Shown: in pieces, positions 4,365-10,126 of the stretch
Position numbering within the stretch: the first letter of the stretch is position 1
Layout: the number at the start of each line of letters is the position of its first letter
NCBI GenBank assembly: GCA_027717595.1
Contig: JALLOF010000035.1
Span: forward strand, 1 to 15,632
Length of the DNA: 15,632 nucleotides
Source: Nitrospinae bacterium AH_259_B05_G02_I21
GTDB taxonomy: Bacteria > JADFOP01
Direction of reading: 5' to 3'
Position numbers and translations under genes: made by a program
The notes under the pieces: model-generated
The model's database searches: none
The model's input: only the letters and a program-made list of their open reading frames with translations
Told to the model about the DNA's origin: nothing

Positions 4365-5207
4365 ATGAAACGTGGATACATAAAGATTTGGCGCAAAATA
4401 GAGGATGATTTTCTCTGGGAGCCACACAGACCTAGAACGAAATTTGAGGCGTGGTATGACCTCTTCTCCCAAGCAAAGGGACGCCCAGGCAAGGAACTTA
4501 TAGGGAGCTCGATGATACCCCTGGAGCGGGGCCAGCTAATATTCAGCAGATCAGGGCTCGCTAAGAGATGGAAGTGGAGCAGGGGCAAGGTGGGGCGATT
4601 TTTAGATTTAATAGAGCAAGAGGGCCGAATCTGCGTGAATCACGGCTGTTCAACGGATGATTCAAAAACGGACACCCAGGCGAACACCCCTTATAGCATC
4701 TTAACTATAACAAAATACGAGGCTTATAACCCCCTGCCCAAAAAAACGGCCACCAAAACGGGCAGCAAACGGACAGCAAACGGACAGCAAACGGACACAT
4801 CTAATAAGGAAAGTACTCTCCCCTCGAAGAGTGGAGAGGAGAAACCCCCTGAATGGGCCATAGATGTAGCGGAAGAGTTCAAGGGCCAACTCGAAGGGAA
4901 TGGCAACTTACCAACCCGCCTCCCGAAAGACTACATCGAGCAATGGGCTTGGATTTTGGAGAAGTGTCATCGTCTCGACAAGCGGCCCATAGACGAAATT
5001 CGGGCAGTAGCACTTTACCCACAGCAAGACCCTGGGGGCTTTTGGCAAAAAAACTTTCGGAGCCTTCGCAAGCTAAGGGATAGGTCAAGAAGCGACCCCG
5101 ATCTCACCTATTACGATAACCTTCTTTCAGGATGTCGTGAATACGGACTCTTAGAAGAGGAAGAGTGGGAGGAGCTACAAGATGGCGAAGGATTCTCACC
5201 ATCATAA
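4365..5207 (+). CDS. Winged-helix replication initiator or helicase-loader-like protein
   Basis: ATG at 4365 follows a G-rich stretch; an upstream ATG at 4176 would overlap the previous gene heavily. The 280-aa product begins GYIKIWRKIEDDFLW and continues with the winged-helix pattern of phage replisome organisers: a helix AWYDLFSQAKG, LERGQLIFSRSGLAKRWKWSRGKVGRFLDLIEQEG (about residues 53-87), then a strand YSILTITKYEAYN. A polar linker (about 120-160) separates a C-terminal helical domain with EWAIDVAEEF and an acidic end. The gene overlaps the DnaB-type helicase by 26 nt, the position expected of an initiator that loads it, comparable to lambda O or DnaD-like proteins. The linker DNA contains the 11-bp tandem repeats listed separately. 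Confidence 0.7.
   Translation: MKRGYIKIWRKIEDDFLWEPHRPRTKFEAWYDLFSQAKGRPGKELIGSSMIPLERGQLIFSRSGLAKRWKWSRGKVGRFLDLIEQEGRICVNHGCSTDDSKTDTQANTPYSILTITKYEAYNPLPKKTATKTGSKRTANGQQTDTSNKESTLPSKSGEEKPPEWAIDVAEEFKGQLEGNGNLPTRLPKDYIEQWAWILEKCHRLDKRPIDEIRAVALYPQQDPGGFWQKNFRSLRKLRDRSRSDPDLTYYDNLLSGCREYGLLEEEEWEELQDGEGFSPS
4681..4797 (+). repeat. Iteron-like tandem repeats beside an A+T-rich stretch: candidate replication origin
   Basis: GCAAACGGACA occurs three times head to tail at 4765-4775, 4776-4786 and 4787-4797. A degenerate copy (8/11) is at 4754-4764, and a further related site (AAAAACGGACA) is outside the array at 4664-4674. A visibly A+T-rich stretch, about 4690-4735, adjoins the array and could melt. 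The period of 11 bp puts each copy on the same face of the helix. Because 11 is not a multiple of three, each copy is translated in a different frame, so the repetition is unlikely to serve the protein. Confidence 0.6.
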
Positions 5208-6456
5208 CGTCCCGCCTCACAGCGAGGATGCCGAGCAGTCGGTCTTGGGGGCTATTCTTCGAGACAACCACGCCCTAGAGAAAGTAAAAGGTATACTGCG
5301 GGCGCAAGACTTCTACCTCGAAAGGCACCAAGTTATCTACTCCGCGATGTTAGAGATGTCGGATGCTGGCATACCCATAGATATTGTAACCCTGGGGGAC
5401 CACTTGCAGACAGGGGGGCAGTTTGAAAGTGCTGGTAAAACGTCTCATCTATGCACGGTATTAGGTGCAACTCCGACAGCAGAGAACGCACGACACTACG
5501 CGGCCATCATCAAGGACAAGACGAAGCGGCGAAAAGCCCAGGAGATGATTAGCTGGCTACAAGAAATTGTCACCAACGACCACGGCCCCGAGGAAGAACT
5601 GGAGGCGGTATTGTCGGTTTTCCTTCGGGATGTTCGCCAAGGGCCTGACCAGTTCCCCGCGCTCAAGAAAGTTAAGGAGCAAGCTATGGAGACAGCCGAA
5701 CATCTAAACGACAACATGAAGGGCTTGCCTACGGGCTTTGCTGCCTTTGACCATAAGCTCTCCGGGCTCCGGGGGATAACCCTACTTGGCGCTCCTCCAA
5801 AAGTGGGCAAGAGTGTTTTCGCTTTGAATGTGGCCCTGAACGTAGCGAAGCAGGGTGGGGCCGTCCATTACTACGACATCGAAAACGGGATGCACTTTGT
5901 AATGTTGAGGCTGCTTTCCAACTTCTACTCCAAAACTTTTGAGCAGCTAAGGGCCGAGAAAGACCACGCCGAGAGGTGGGAAGCCGACCTTGCCGGGAAG
6001 GTTCCTAAATTTCACCTTTGCACCGACTATGCCCAGATGAAGCCCGACCTTATAGCTCGCCACGCCCAACGGGTAGGTGCCGAAAAAACCCTGATAGTAC
6101 TCGACTCGCTCCAGAAGCTGCCGCCCCTTGCAAAACAGAGGCGCGACAGCCTAGACGCATGGCTGCGAGAACTAGAGCAGATAAAGCAAGACCCCTCCAT
6201 CACCATCTTGCTCATAAGTGAATTATCGCGGGGGGAGAAAGAAGCTCACTATAAAAACCCGTCGCTCGGAGCCTTCAAAGAGTCAGGGGATATTGAGTAC
6301 ACGGCGGACGTGGCGCTCCAATTTCTCAAAGACGAGAAGGGCAGCAAGCACATGGTTCTCCATTGCGTTGCTAACCGACATGGCAAGAGCGGCAAAATCG
6401 CCAAGTACAGCTACGAGAACTTCAAATACTGGCGTTGGACCGAGGTTCCTAACTAA
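5182..6456 (+). CDS. DnaB-type replicative helicase
   Basis: The 424-aa product has both DnaB domains. The N-terminal domain begins PPHSEDAEQSVLGAIL (11-26). The RecA-like C-terminal domain has Walker A GAPPKVGKS (203-211), a likely catalytic Glu234 in YDIEN, Walker B LIVLDS with Asp308, the DnaB-style LISELSRGE (344-352), the GAFKESGDIEYTADVAL segment (363-379) and a basic finger NRHGKSG (398-404). It should unwind DNA 5' to 3' as a hexamer at the element's fork. ATG at 5182 follows GGAGGAG by about 8 nt and overlaps the initiator gene by 26 nt. It is somewhat shorter than chromosomal DnaB (about 470 aa), as is common in phage-encoded versions. The adjacent initiator-like gene is the likely loader. 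Confidence 0.9.
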   Translation: MAKDSHHHNVPPHSEDAEQSVLGAILRDNHALEKVKGILRAQDFYLERHQVIYSAMLEMSDAGIPIDIVTLGDHLQTGGQFESAGKTSHLCTVLGATPTAENARHYAAIIKDKTKRRKAQEMISWLQEIVTNDHGPEEELEAVLSVFLRDVRQGPDQFPALKKVKEQAMETAEHLNDNMKGLPTGFAAFDHKLSGLRGITLLGAPPKVGKSVFALNVALNVAKQGGAVHYYDIENGMHFVMLRLLSNFYSKTFEQLRAEKDHAERWEADLAGKVPKFHLCTDYAQMKPDLIARHAQRVGAEKTLIVLDSLQKLPPLAKQRRDSLDAWLRELEQIKQDPSITILLISELSRGEKEAHYKNPSLGAFKESGDIEYTADVALQFLKDEKGSKHMVLHCVANRHGKSGKIAKYSYENFKYWRWTEVPN

Positions 6457-6475
6457 TTGAGGTGGATGCCAGGTG

Positions 6476-6634
6476 ATGTTTAGTAAGTACAACCCCCAAG
6501 AGCTACGCATCTACCTGAAGCCAATACTGGACGCAGTAAAGGCAGACACGGGTGACGACTGGATGTTCCTGTGGGGGGAGCTTCAGAAGTTCGACCGCCA
6601 TCTTGAGATTAGGGAACGAGAAGAGCAGCGATGA
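6476..6634 (+). CDS. Small hypothetical protein, 52 aa
   Basis: ATG at 6476 (or the GTG just before it at 6473) follows a GAGGTGG stretch about 10 nt upstream. The product (MFSKYNPQELRIYLKP at its start) is probably helical and highly charged toward the end (REREEQR). Its stop overlaps the next gene's ATG (ATGA, 6631-6634). It fills the gap between the helicase and the zinc-ribbon/HTH gene. I do not recognise it. A protein of this size next to a helicase could be a partner, but nothing in the sequence shows that. Confidence 0.6.
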   Translation: MFSKYNPQELRIYLKPILDAVKADTGDDWMFLWGELQKFDRHLEIREREEQR

Positions 6635-6930
6635 GCGACAGCAGTTCCCATAGCGTAGCCTGTCCCCTCTGTGGCCATCTTCCCGACGAGGAGCTATTGC
6701 CCCTCCGGGAGTTGGCCCGACGCAGTGGGTACAGCCAGAAGCGCCTTCGGGAGTTCTGCAAGCAGAAAGTCAACCCTCTGCCCTATGACCAGCTGGGCCA
6801 GGGGAAAATCCTCGTGTCGTGGTCTGCCTTTCGCCGCTGGCTGAATGGTTCAACCGCCAGCGCTTCGCTTTCCCGAGAGGATCGTGATATTCTGCGGGAG
6901 CTTGACGCGATTGTTCAGGGGGTGGGGTGA
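6631..6930 (+). CDS. Zinc-ribbon and helix-turn-helix protein, likely recombination directionality factor
   Basis: The 99-aa product starts with a short Cys pair (CPLCGHL, residues 11-17), then an HTH of the MerR/AlpA type: LRELARRSGYSQKRLREFCK (about 26-45), then a wing-like stretch ending ILVSWSAFRRWLNG. Its start overlaps the 52-aa gene and its stop overlaps the integrase start (GTGA, 6927-6930). Small HTH proteins directly upstream of and coupled to an integrase gene are typically excisionases, as in pSAM2-type elements, so this is the better xis candidate of the two HTH genes in the window. The Cys pair has no clear second pair, so zinc binding would need dimer contacts or a different ligand. 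Confidence 0.65.
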   Translation: MSDSSSHSVACPLCGHLPDEELLPLRELARRSGYSQKRLREFCKQKVNPLPYDQLGQGKILVSWSAFRRWLNGSTASASLSREDRDILRELDAIVQGVG

Positions 6931-8210
6931 TGGGCATCGGGAGCGTCCGGCGGAAGGGCCGATATTGGGGGTTCACCGTCCGTTTCGGAAAGCGCGACGG
7001 ATACGACCCGCCCATTGAAAAAAACTACTTCCGATGGTCTACGCCAGAAGAGGCCGAGCGTGTCAGAAATATCGTCAAGGCCCGCCTTGAACTAAACCTC
7101 CTCACACCGACTGATGATCCTTTGGGTGAACCGTCTCCCAAGAGAACTATGGGGGCCGTTCCCTTCGACGCCTACGCCTTGGAATGGCTTACTACCTATG
7201 CTGAGCCGAACCTGAAAACCACCACCGTCCGTACCTATCGATCTTGTATCGTCAACCACCTTGTTCCCTACTTTGGCGGCCGCCACCTGAGCCGCATTGA
7301 CCGTAGAAAGGTCATGGCCTTCATCGGCCATCTGCGCGATGAAGAAATTCACGACAAGACGATTTACAACATCCTTATTCCCCTGCGCCGGATGCTCAAC
7401 CACGCCGTTGATGCCGAAATGATCCCCACCAACCCGGCAGCCCGAACCGGCGAATGGGTGAGCTTAAAGCGTTGGCAAGCCGAGCGCCGAGAAGCTATGA
7501 CGCCTCTAAACTCCGAAGAGCTAACGCGGCTTTTGGCTCTGTCAGCAAGGGACGACCCGCAACAGCATCTAGCCTACGTACTGGCGGGAAAGTGTGGCCT
7601 CCGCATGGGGGAAGCCTTGGGCCTCAAATGGGGCGACATCGCCCTAGGGGATGATGTAGGGCAGGGGCGATACATTCACGTCGTCAGGGCGTGGGTGGAA
7701 AGGGCCTACGTTCCCACCAAGACCTATGAACAACGATACGTGGATATGAGCCGTGGGGTTTGCGACGAGCTTAGGGCTTGGGACAGGCGGTGTGTGGAGC
7801 GGATACTACGCGAAGGCCGTGAGCTTTCGGAGGTGGTGCTGGAGGGTCGTCGACCCGACCGACCAATGGACCAAACGTATCTCAACCGAGTCCTCAAGCG
7901 AGCGTGTAGGCGAGCAGGGGTGCCCCAGGTCACGTACCAAAACTTGAGACACAGCTACGCCACGATCATGCTCTACGAGAAGGATGCCCCCTTGCAGTAC
8001 GTCAGCGAGCAGCTAGGCCACAAGTCGGTGGACGTGACTACTCGAATCTATGGCCATCCTCGTCCCGGCTCCCGCCCCGACCTTGCCGATCTCATGGACG
8101 AACCGGGTCAAATTTCGGTACAAATTCGGAATACTTCGGAAGTCCCACACCGACCGTCGAGGGAAATCAAAGAGTTATGGCGGAAGCGTGTGGGAGTCGA
8201 ACCCACCTGA
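6927..8210 (+). CDS. int: Tyrosine recombinase (site-specific integrase)
   Basis: The 427-aa product has three parts: an arm-binding N-terminus (about 1-60, GSVRRKGRYWGFTVRFGK), a core-binding SAM-like domain (about 78-165) and a catalytic domain (about 190-380). Catalytic residues are seen at Arg226 (CGLRMGE), Lys265 (PTKTY), Arg341 (NLRHSYAT), His364 (QLGHKS) and the nucleophile Tyr375 (RIYGH). The usual His of the HxxR box is Gln338 here. GTG at 6927 overlaps the preceding stop; ATG at 6930 is equally possible. The final residues (RKRVGVEPT) and the stop codon lie inside the tRNA-Sec gene, which reads the other way. This shows the enzyme's target site and makes the gene's 3' end part of the attachment core. 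Confidence 0.95.
   Translation: MMGIGSVRRKGRYWGFTVRFGKRDGYDPPIEKNYFRWSTPEEAERVRNIVKARLELNLLTPTDDPLGEPSPKRTMGAVPFDAYALEWLTTYAEPNLKTTTVRTYRSCIVNHLVPYFGGRHLSRIDRRKVMAFIGHLRDEEIHDKTIYNILIPLRRMLNHAVDAEMIPTNPAARTGEWVSLKRWQAERREAMTPLNSEELTRLLALSARDDPQQHLAYVLAGKCGLRMGEALGLKWGDIALGDDVGQGRYIHVVRAWVERAYVPTKTYEQRYVDMSRGVCDELRAWDRRCVERILREGRELSEVVLEGRRPDRPMDQTYLNRVLKRACRRAGVPQVTYQNLRHSYATIMLYEKDAPLQYVSEQLGHKSVDVTTRIYGHPRPGSRPDLADLMDEPGQISVQIRNTSEVPHRPSREIKELWRKRVGVEPT
8178..8210. other. Right attachment junction at the 3' end of the tRNA-Sec gene
   Basis: The 33 bases shared by the integrase 3' end and the tRNA-Sec gene include the CCA end, the discriminator base, the acceptor 3' strand and part of the T arm. 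Tyrosine integrases that use tRNA genes normally recombine within such a segment and leave a copy at each end of the element. The exact crossover and core length cannot be set without the left junction. Confidence 0.7.
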
Positions 8211-8271
8211 CGCCTCTCGACGCCACACTGGATTTGAAGTCCAGGGGAGCCACCGGGCCCCATTCGCTTCC
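8178..8271 (-). tRNA. selC: tRNA-Sec (anticodon UCA)
   Basis: Read leftward from 8271 the gene folds as a selenocysteine tRNA. The acceptor GGAAGCG pairs with CGCTTCC, with an extra A on each side giving the 8+5 geometry typical of bacterial tRNA-Sec (the eighth pair is an A-A mismatch). The anticodon loop is CTTCAAA with TCA at 8237-8235. A long variable arm of 7 bp (TGGCGTC/GGCGTCA) has a GAGA loop. The T arm is GTGGG-TTCGACT-CCCAC. Discriminator G and an encoded CCA end at 8178. It delivers selenocysteine at UGA codons. Total length is 94 nt with CCA, close to E. coli selC. Mobile elements often integrate at selC, for example enterobacterial pathogenicity islands. Confidence 0.95.
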
Positions 8272-8291
8272 GCCTCGTCCAGGGGAGGTCT

Positions 8292-8320
8292 AATATAGCG
8301 AAGAGAGGGGGGCAAGTCTA
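8292..8320 (-). promoter_or_regulatory. Candidate promoter of the tRNA-Sec gene
   Basis: On the minus strand TAGACT (8320-8315) and TATATT (8297-8292) are 17 bp apart. Each matches the sigma-70 consensus in four or five positions. Transcription would start near 8285, about 14 nt before the mature tRNA 5' end. It lies on the host side of the junction, so integration would leave tRNA-Sec expression intact. Confidence 0.45.
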
Positions 8321-8470
8321 GCCTACCGATGGGGGTGCCTGTAGAGGGGGGCGGTTGATCGTCCAGGGTGTGGGGAGGGCCTTAGCAGGCACGGGCCACA
8401 GAGTGGACACCCCGGGCGGGCTGTTGTACATTGAGGAATTAGAAGGCTGGAGCGAGTAGCGGAGGACGTC

Positions 8471-9016
8471 GTGCGGCGCTGGTTTCTCCTGATCGTGCCT
8501 CTGGTGCTGGTCGCCTCCTGCGGCCGTCACGTCCCACCATCTGAGATCCCGGCGGCCGTGGTGCCCAACCTGCCTATTATCAACCCGGCCCGACCCGTGA
8601 CCGATGAGTCGCTCACGTCCCTCGAGGCCGAGTTCCGCCGCGTCGCACAGGAGACGGTCGCCTCGATGATTGAGTCTGCGGGGGGGGACGAGCCGCCGTT
8701 CCTGGACGCCCACGTCGTCCGCCTCTTCAGCAAGGAGAAGGTGCTGTGGGTGGAGGTCCGCCTCGGGACGTGGTGGTATTCGCTCGATGCGTCCCGCCAG
8801 GATGAACTCCTCGCCGAGCTGGGCCGACAGCTGTACTCCCTCGACGAAGAGGCCTTCAACCAGAAGAGGGACGTCATCCTGACGGCGAAGGACACTTCAG
8901 GGCGGCGTCTGGGCGATGCGACGGTCACGCCGCTTTCCATCGACGTCCGGCTGGCCGCAGGGCCAGAGTCGGCCTCCACGCCGCGGGCCGCCAACTCTTC
9001 TGCCAAGCCTCGGTAA
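8471..9016 (+). CDS. Hypothetical lipoprotein, 181 aa
   Basis: GTG at 8471 follows GGAGG. The N-terminus has two Arg, a hydrophobic core and the lipobox LVASC, so Cys17 should be lipidated and the protein anchored to a membrane facing the periplasm. The mature part is polar. A proline-rich stretch (about 22-45) leads to a helical domain (SLEAEFRRVAQETVASMIES), a beta-like segment VLWVEVRLGTWWYS and a second helix DELLAELGRQLYSL, ending in a disordered Ser/Ala/Pro tail. I do not recognise the family. It is the first host gene beyond the tRNA and heads a rightward group with the chelatase, exported protein and PolX genes, from which it is separated by 35 nt. Confidence 0.75.
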   Translation: MRRWFLLIVPLVLVASCGRHVPPSEIPAAVVPNLPIINPARPVTDESLTSLEAEFRRVAQETVASMIESAGGDEPPFLDAHVVRLFSKEKVLWVEVRLGTWWYSLDASRQDELLAELGRQLYSLDEEAFNQKRDVILTAKDTSGRRLGDATVTPLSIDVRLAAGPESASTPRAANSSAKPR

Positions 9017-9051
9017 GAGAACCGGGTTCCCCTTGGGCGGGAGCGAGTTGT

Positions 9052-9423
9052 ATGGCTAGACCCTTGTTAGTGATATTTACCCACGGGAGCCGCGACCCGC
9101 GCTGGCTTGAGCCCTTCGAGCAGCTTGAAGAGGCCCTGAAGGCGAAGCTGGGCGAAGACGGAGTGCGCCTGGCCCACCTGGAGGTTACACCGCCCACCTT
9201 GATGGACGTCGCTGCCGAGGCGGTCGAGCGGGAGGTTAGGCGAATCCGTCTGCTGCCGCTCTTTATGGCGGGCGGCGGGCACGTGGCCAATGATATTCCC
9301 CCACTGGCCGAAGAGGCGATGGCCCGCTTCCCCGGGCTGCACATCGAGATTCTGCCAGCCATAGGCGAGCATCCCCGACTCGTGGACTTGATGTATGAGA
9401 TCGCGCTCGAGGAGGCCAAGTGA
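9052..9423 (+). CDS. Short CbiX/SirB-type sirohydrochlorin chelatase
   Basis: The 123-aa product is a single-domain class II chelatase of the short CbiX type, the kind that works as a homodimer. It inserts a divalent metal (Co2+, Ni2+ or Fe2+) into sirohydrochlorin on the route to cobalamin, coenzyme F430 or siroheme. Both signature regions are seen: THGSRDP at 10-16 with His11, and FMAGGGHVANDIP at 71-83 with His77. No other tetrapyrrole gene is in the window, so the metal cannot be assigned. ATG at 9052 has a GGGCGGGAG stretch about 10 nt upstream. The stop overlaps a downstream GTG (GTGA, 9420-9423). Confidence 0.88.
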   Translation: MARPLLVIFTHGSRDPRWLEPFEQLEEALKAKLGEDGVRLAHLEVTPPTLMDVAAEAVEREVRRIRLLPLFMAGGGHVANDIPPLAEEAMARFPGLHIEILPAIGEHPRLVDLMYEIALEEAK

Positions 9424-9467
9424 GGGGAGGGCGCGCACGTGGGATAACCACAGAGAGAGCAGCGCGC

Positions 9468-10115
9468 ATGCCAGCCGTCCGATGGATCGTTTTGGCTGCG
9501 AGCCTCGTCGTCGCCGCCTCGGCTTGGGCTGGACCGGGCCGCCCCGCAGCCAAGCAGCCGGCCCGTGAGGTGGGCGACGAGTGGACCTATTCCGTGACGG
9601 CCAACGGCATCTACCTCGGCAAACGCCGATACGCCGTGGTCGGCACGACGACATTCCGCGGCCAGCCCGCCCTGCGCATCACCTCGAAGCTCGTCGAGGT
9701 GCGCTCGGAGAAGGTCAAGCGGTTCCTCGAAGACGCCGAGCTCTTCTTCACCCCAGCGGGGGCCTGGATGGGCGAGCGCCGCGGGCCGGGCCGGGTCGAT
9801 TACGCCGAGCCGCCGATTCCCGTAGTCAGCTGGCCGCTCGCGGTGGGCAGCCGGTGGGAGGCCACCGTGAGCTTGTACTTCGAGCTCTTCAACCGCTCCC
9901 AGGAACCCTACAGCTTCCGGGTCGTCGGCTACGGCCCCGTCACCGTGCCTGCCGGCACTTTCGAGGCCTACCGACTGGAGTGGCGAACCTCCGAGTCCAC
10001 CACGTTCTACTGGTACGCCCCGGCTGTGAAGAACATGATCAGGTACAAAGGGGTGGACTGGCGCGACGACCTCAACTACGTCGTGGAGCTGGTGAGCTAC
10101 CGGCTGAAGGAGTGA
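9468..10115 (+). CDS. Exported DUF3108-like protein
   Basis: ATG at 9468 gives a 215-aa product with a clean signal peptide (VRWIVLAASLVVAASAWAG), cleaved near residue 22. A GTG at 9420 overlapping the chelatase stop is in frame but would put 16 residues before the signal, so I prefer 9468. The mature part is rich in beta strands: VGDEWTYSVTANGIYLGKR, then PVVSWPLAVGSRWEATV, then GPVTVPAGTFEAYRLEW and TTFYWYAPAVKNMIRYKG. This resembles the repeated-strand pattern of periplasmic DUF3108 proteins, whose function is not settled. The gene ends 11 nt before the PolX start. The family call rests on pattern only. Confidence 0.7.
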   Translation: MPAVRWIVLAASLVVAASAWAGPGRPAAKQPAREVGDEWTYSVTANGIYLGKRRYAVVGTTTFRGQPALRITSKLVEVRSEKVKRFLEDAELFFTPAGAWMGERRGPGRVDYAEPPIPVVSWPLAVGSRWEATVSLYFELFNRSQEPYSFRVVGYGPVTVPAGTFEAYRLEWRTSESTTFYWYAPAVKNMIRYKGVDWRDDLNYVVELVSYRLKE

Positions 10116-10126
10116 GGGGGGAGGCG

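Larger units (their letters stand above)
1..8181. mobile_element. Integrated mobile element (left end outside window), inserted at the tRNA-Sec gene
   Basis: The segment carries a tyrosine integrase whose last codons lie in the tRNA-Sec gene, a small HTH protein directly upstream of the integrase (the usual xis-int order), an AlpA-like regulator, a replication initiator-like protein and a DnaB-type helicase. Base composition is visibly lower in G+C than the chromosome to the right, most clearly in the genes at 41-604 and 2257-2937. No structural phage, relaxase or conjugation gene is visible, so the class is open: prophage, phage satellite or integrative plasmid. I looked for a second copy of the tRNA 3' end in 1-8000 and saw none, so the left boundary should lie upstream of the window. 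The extent is inference; the integrase and junction are seen directly. Confidence 0.85.
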
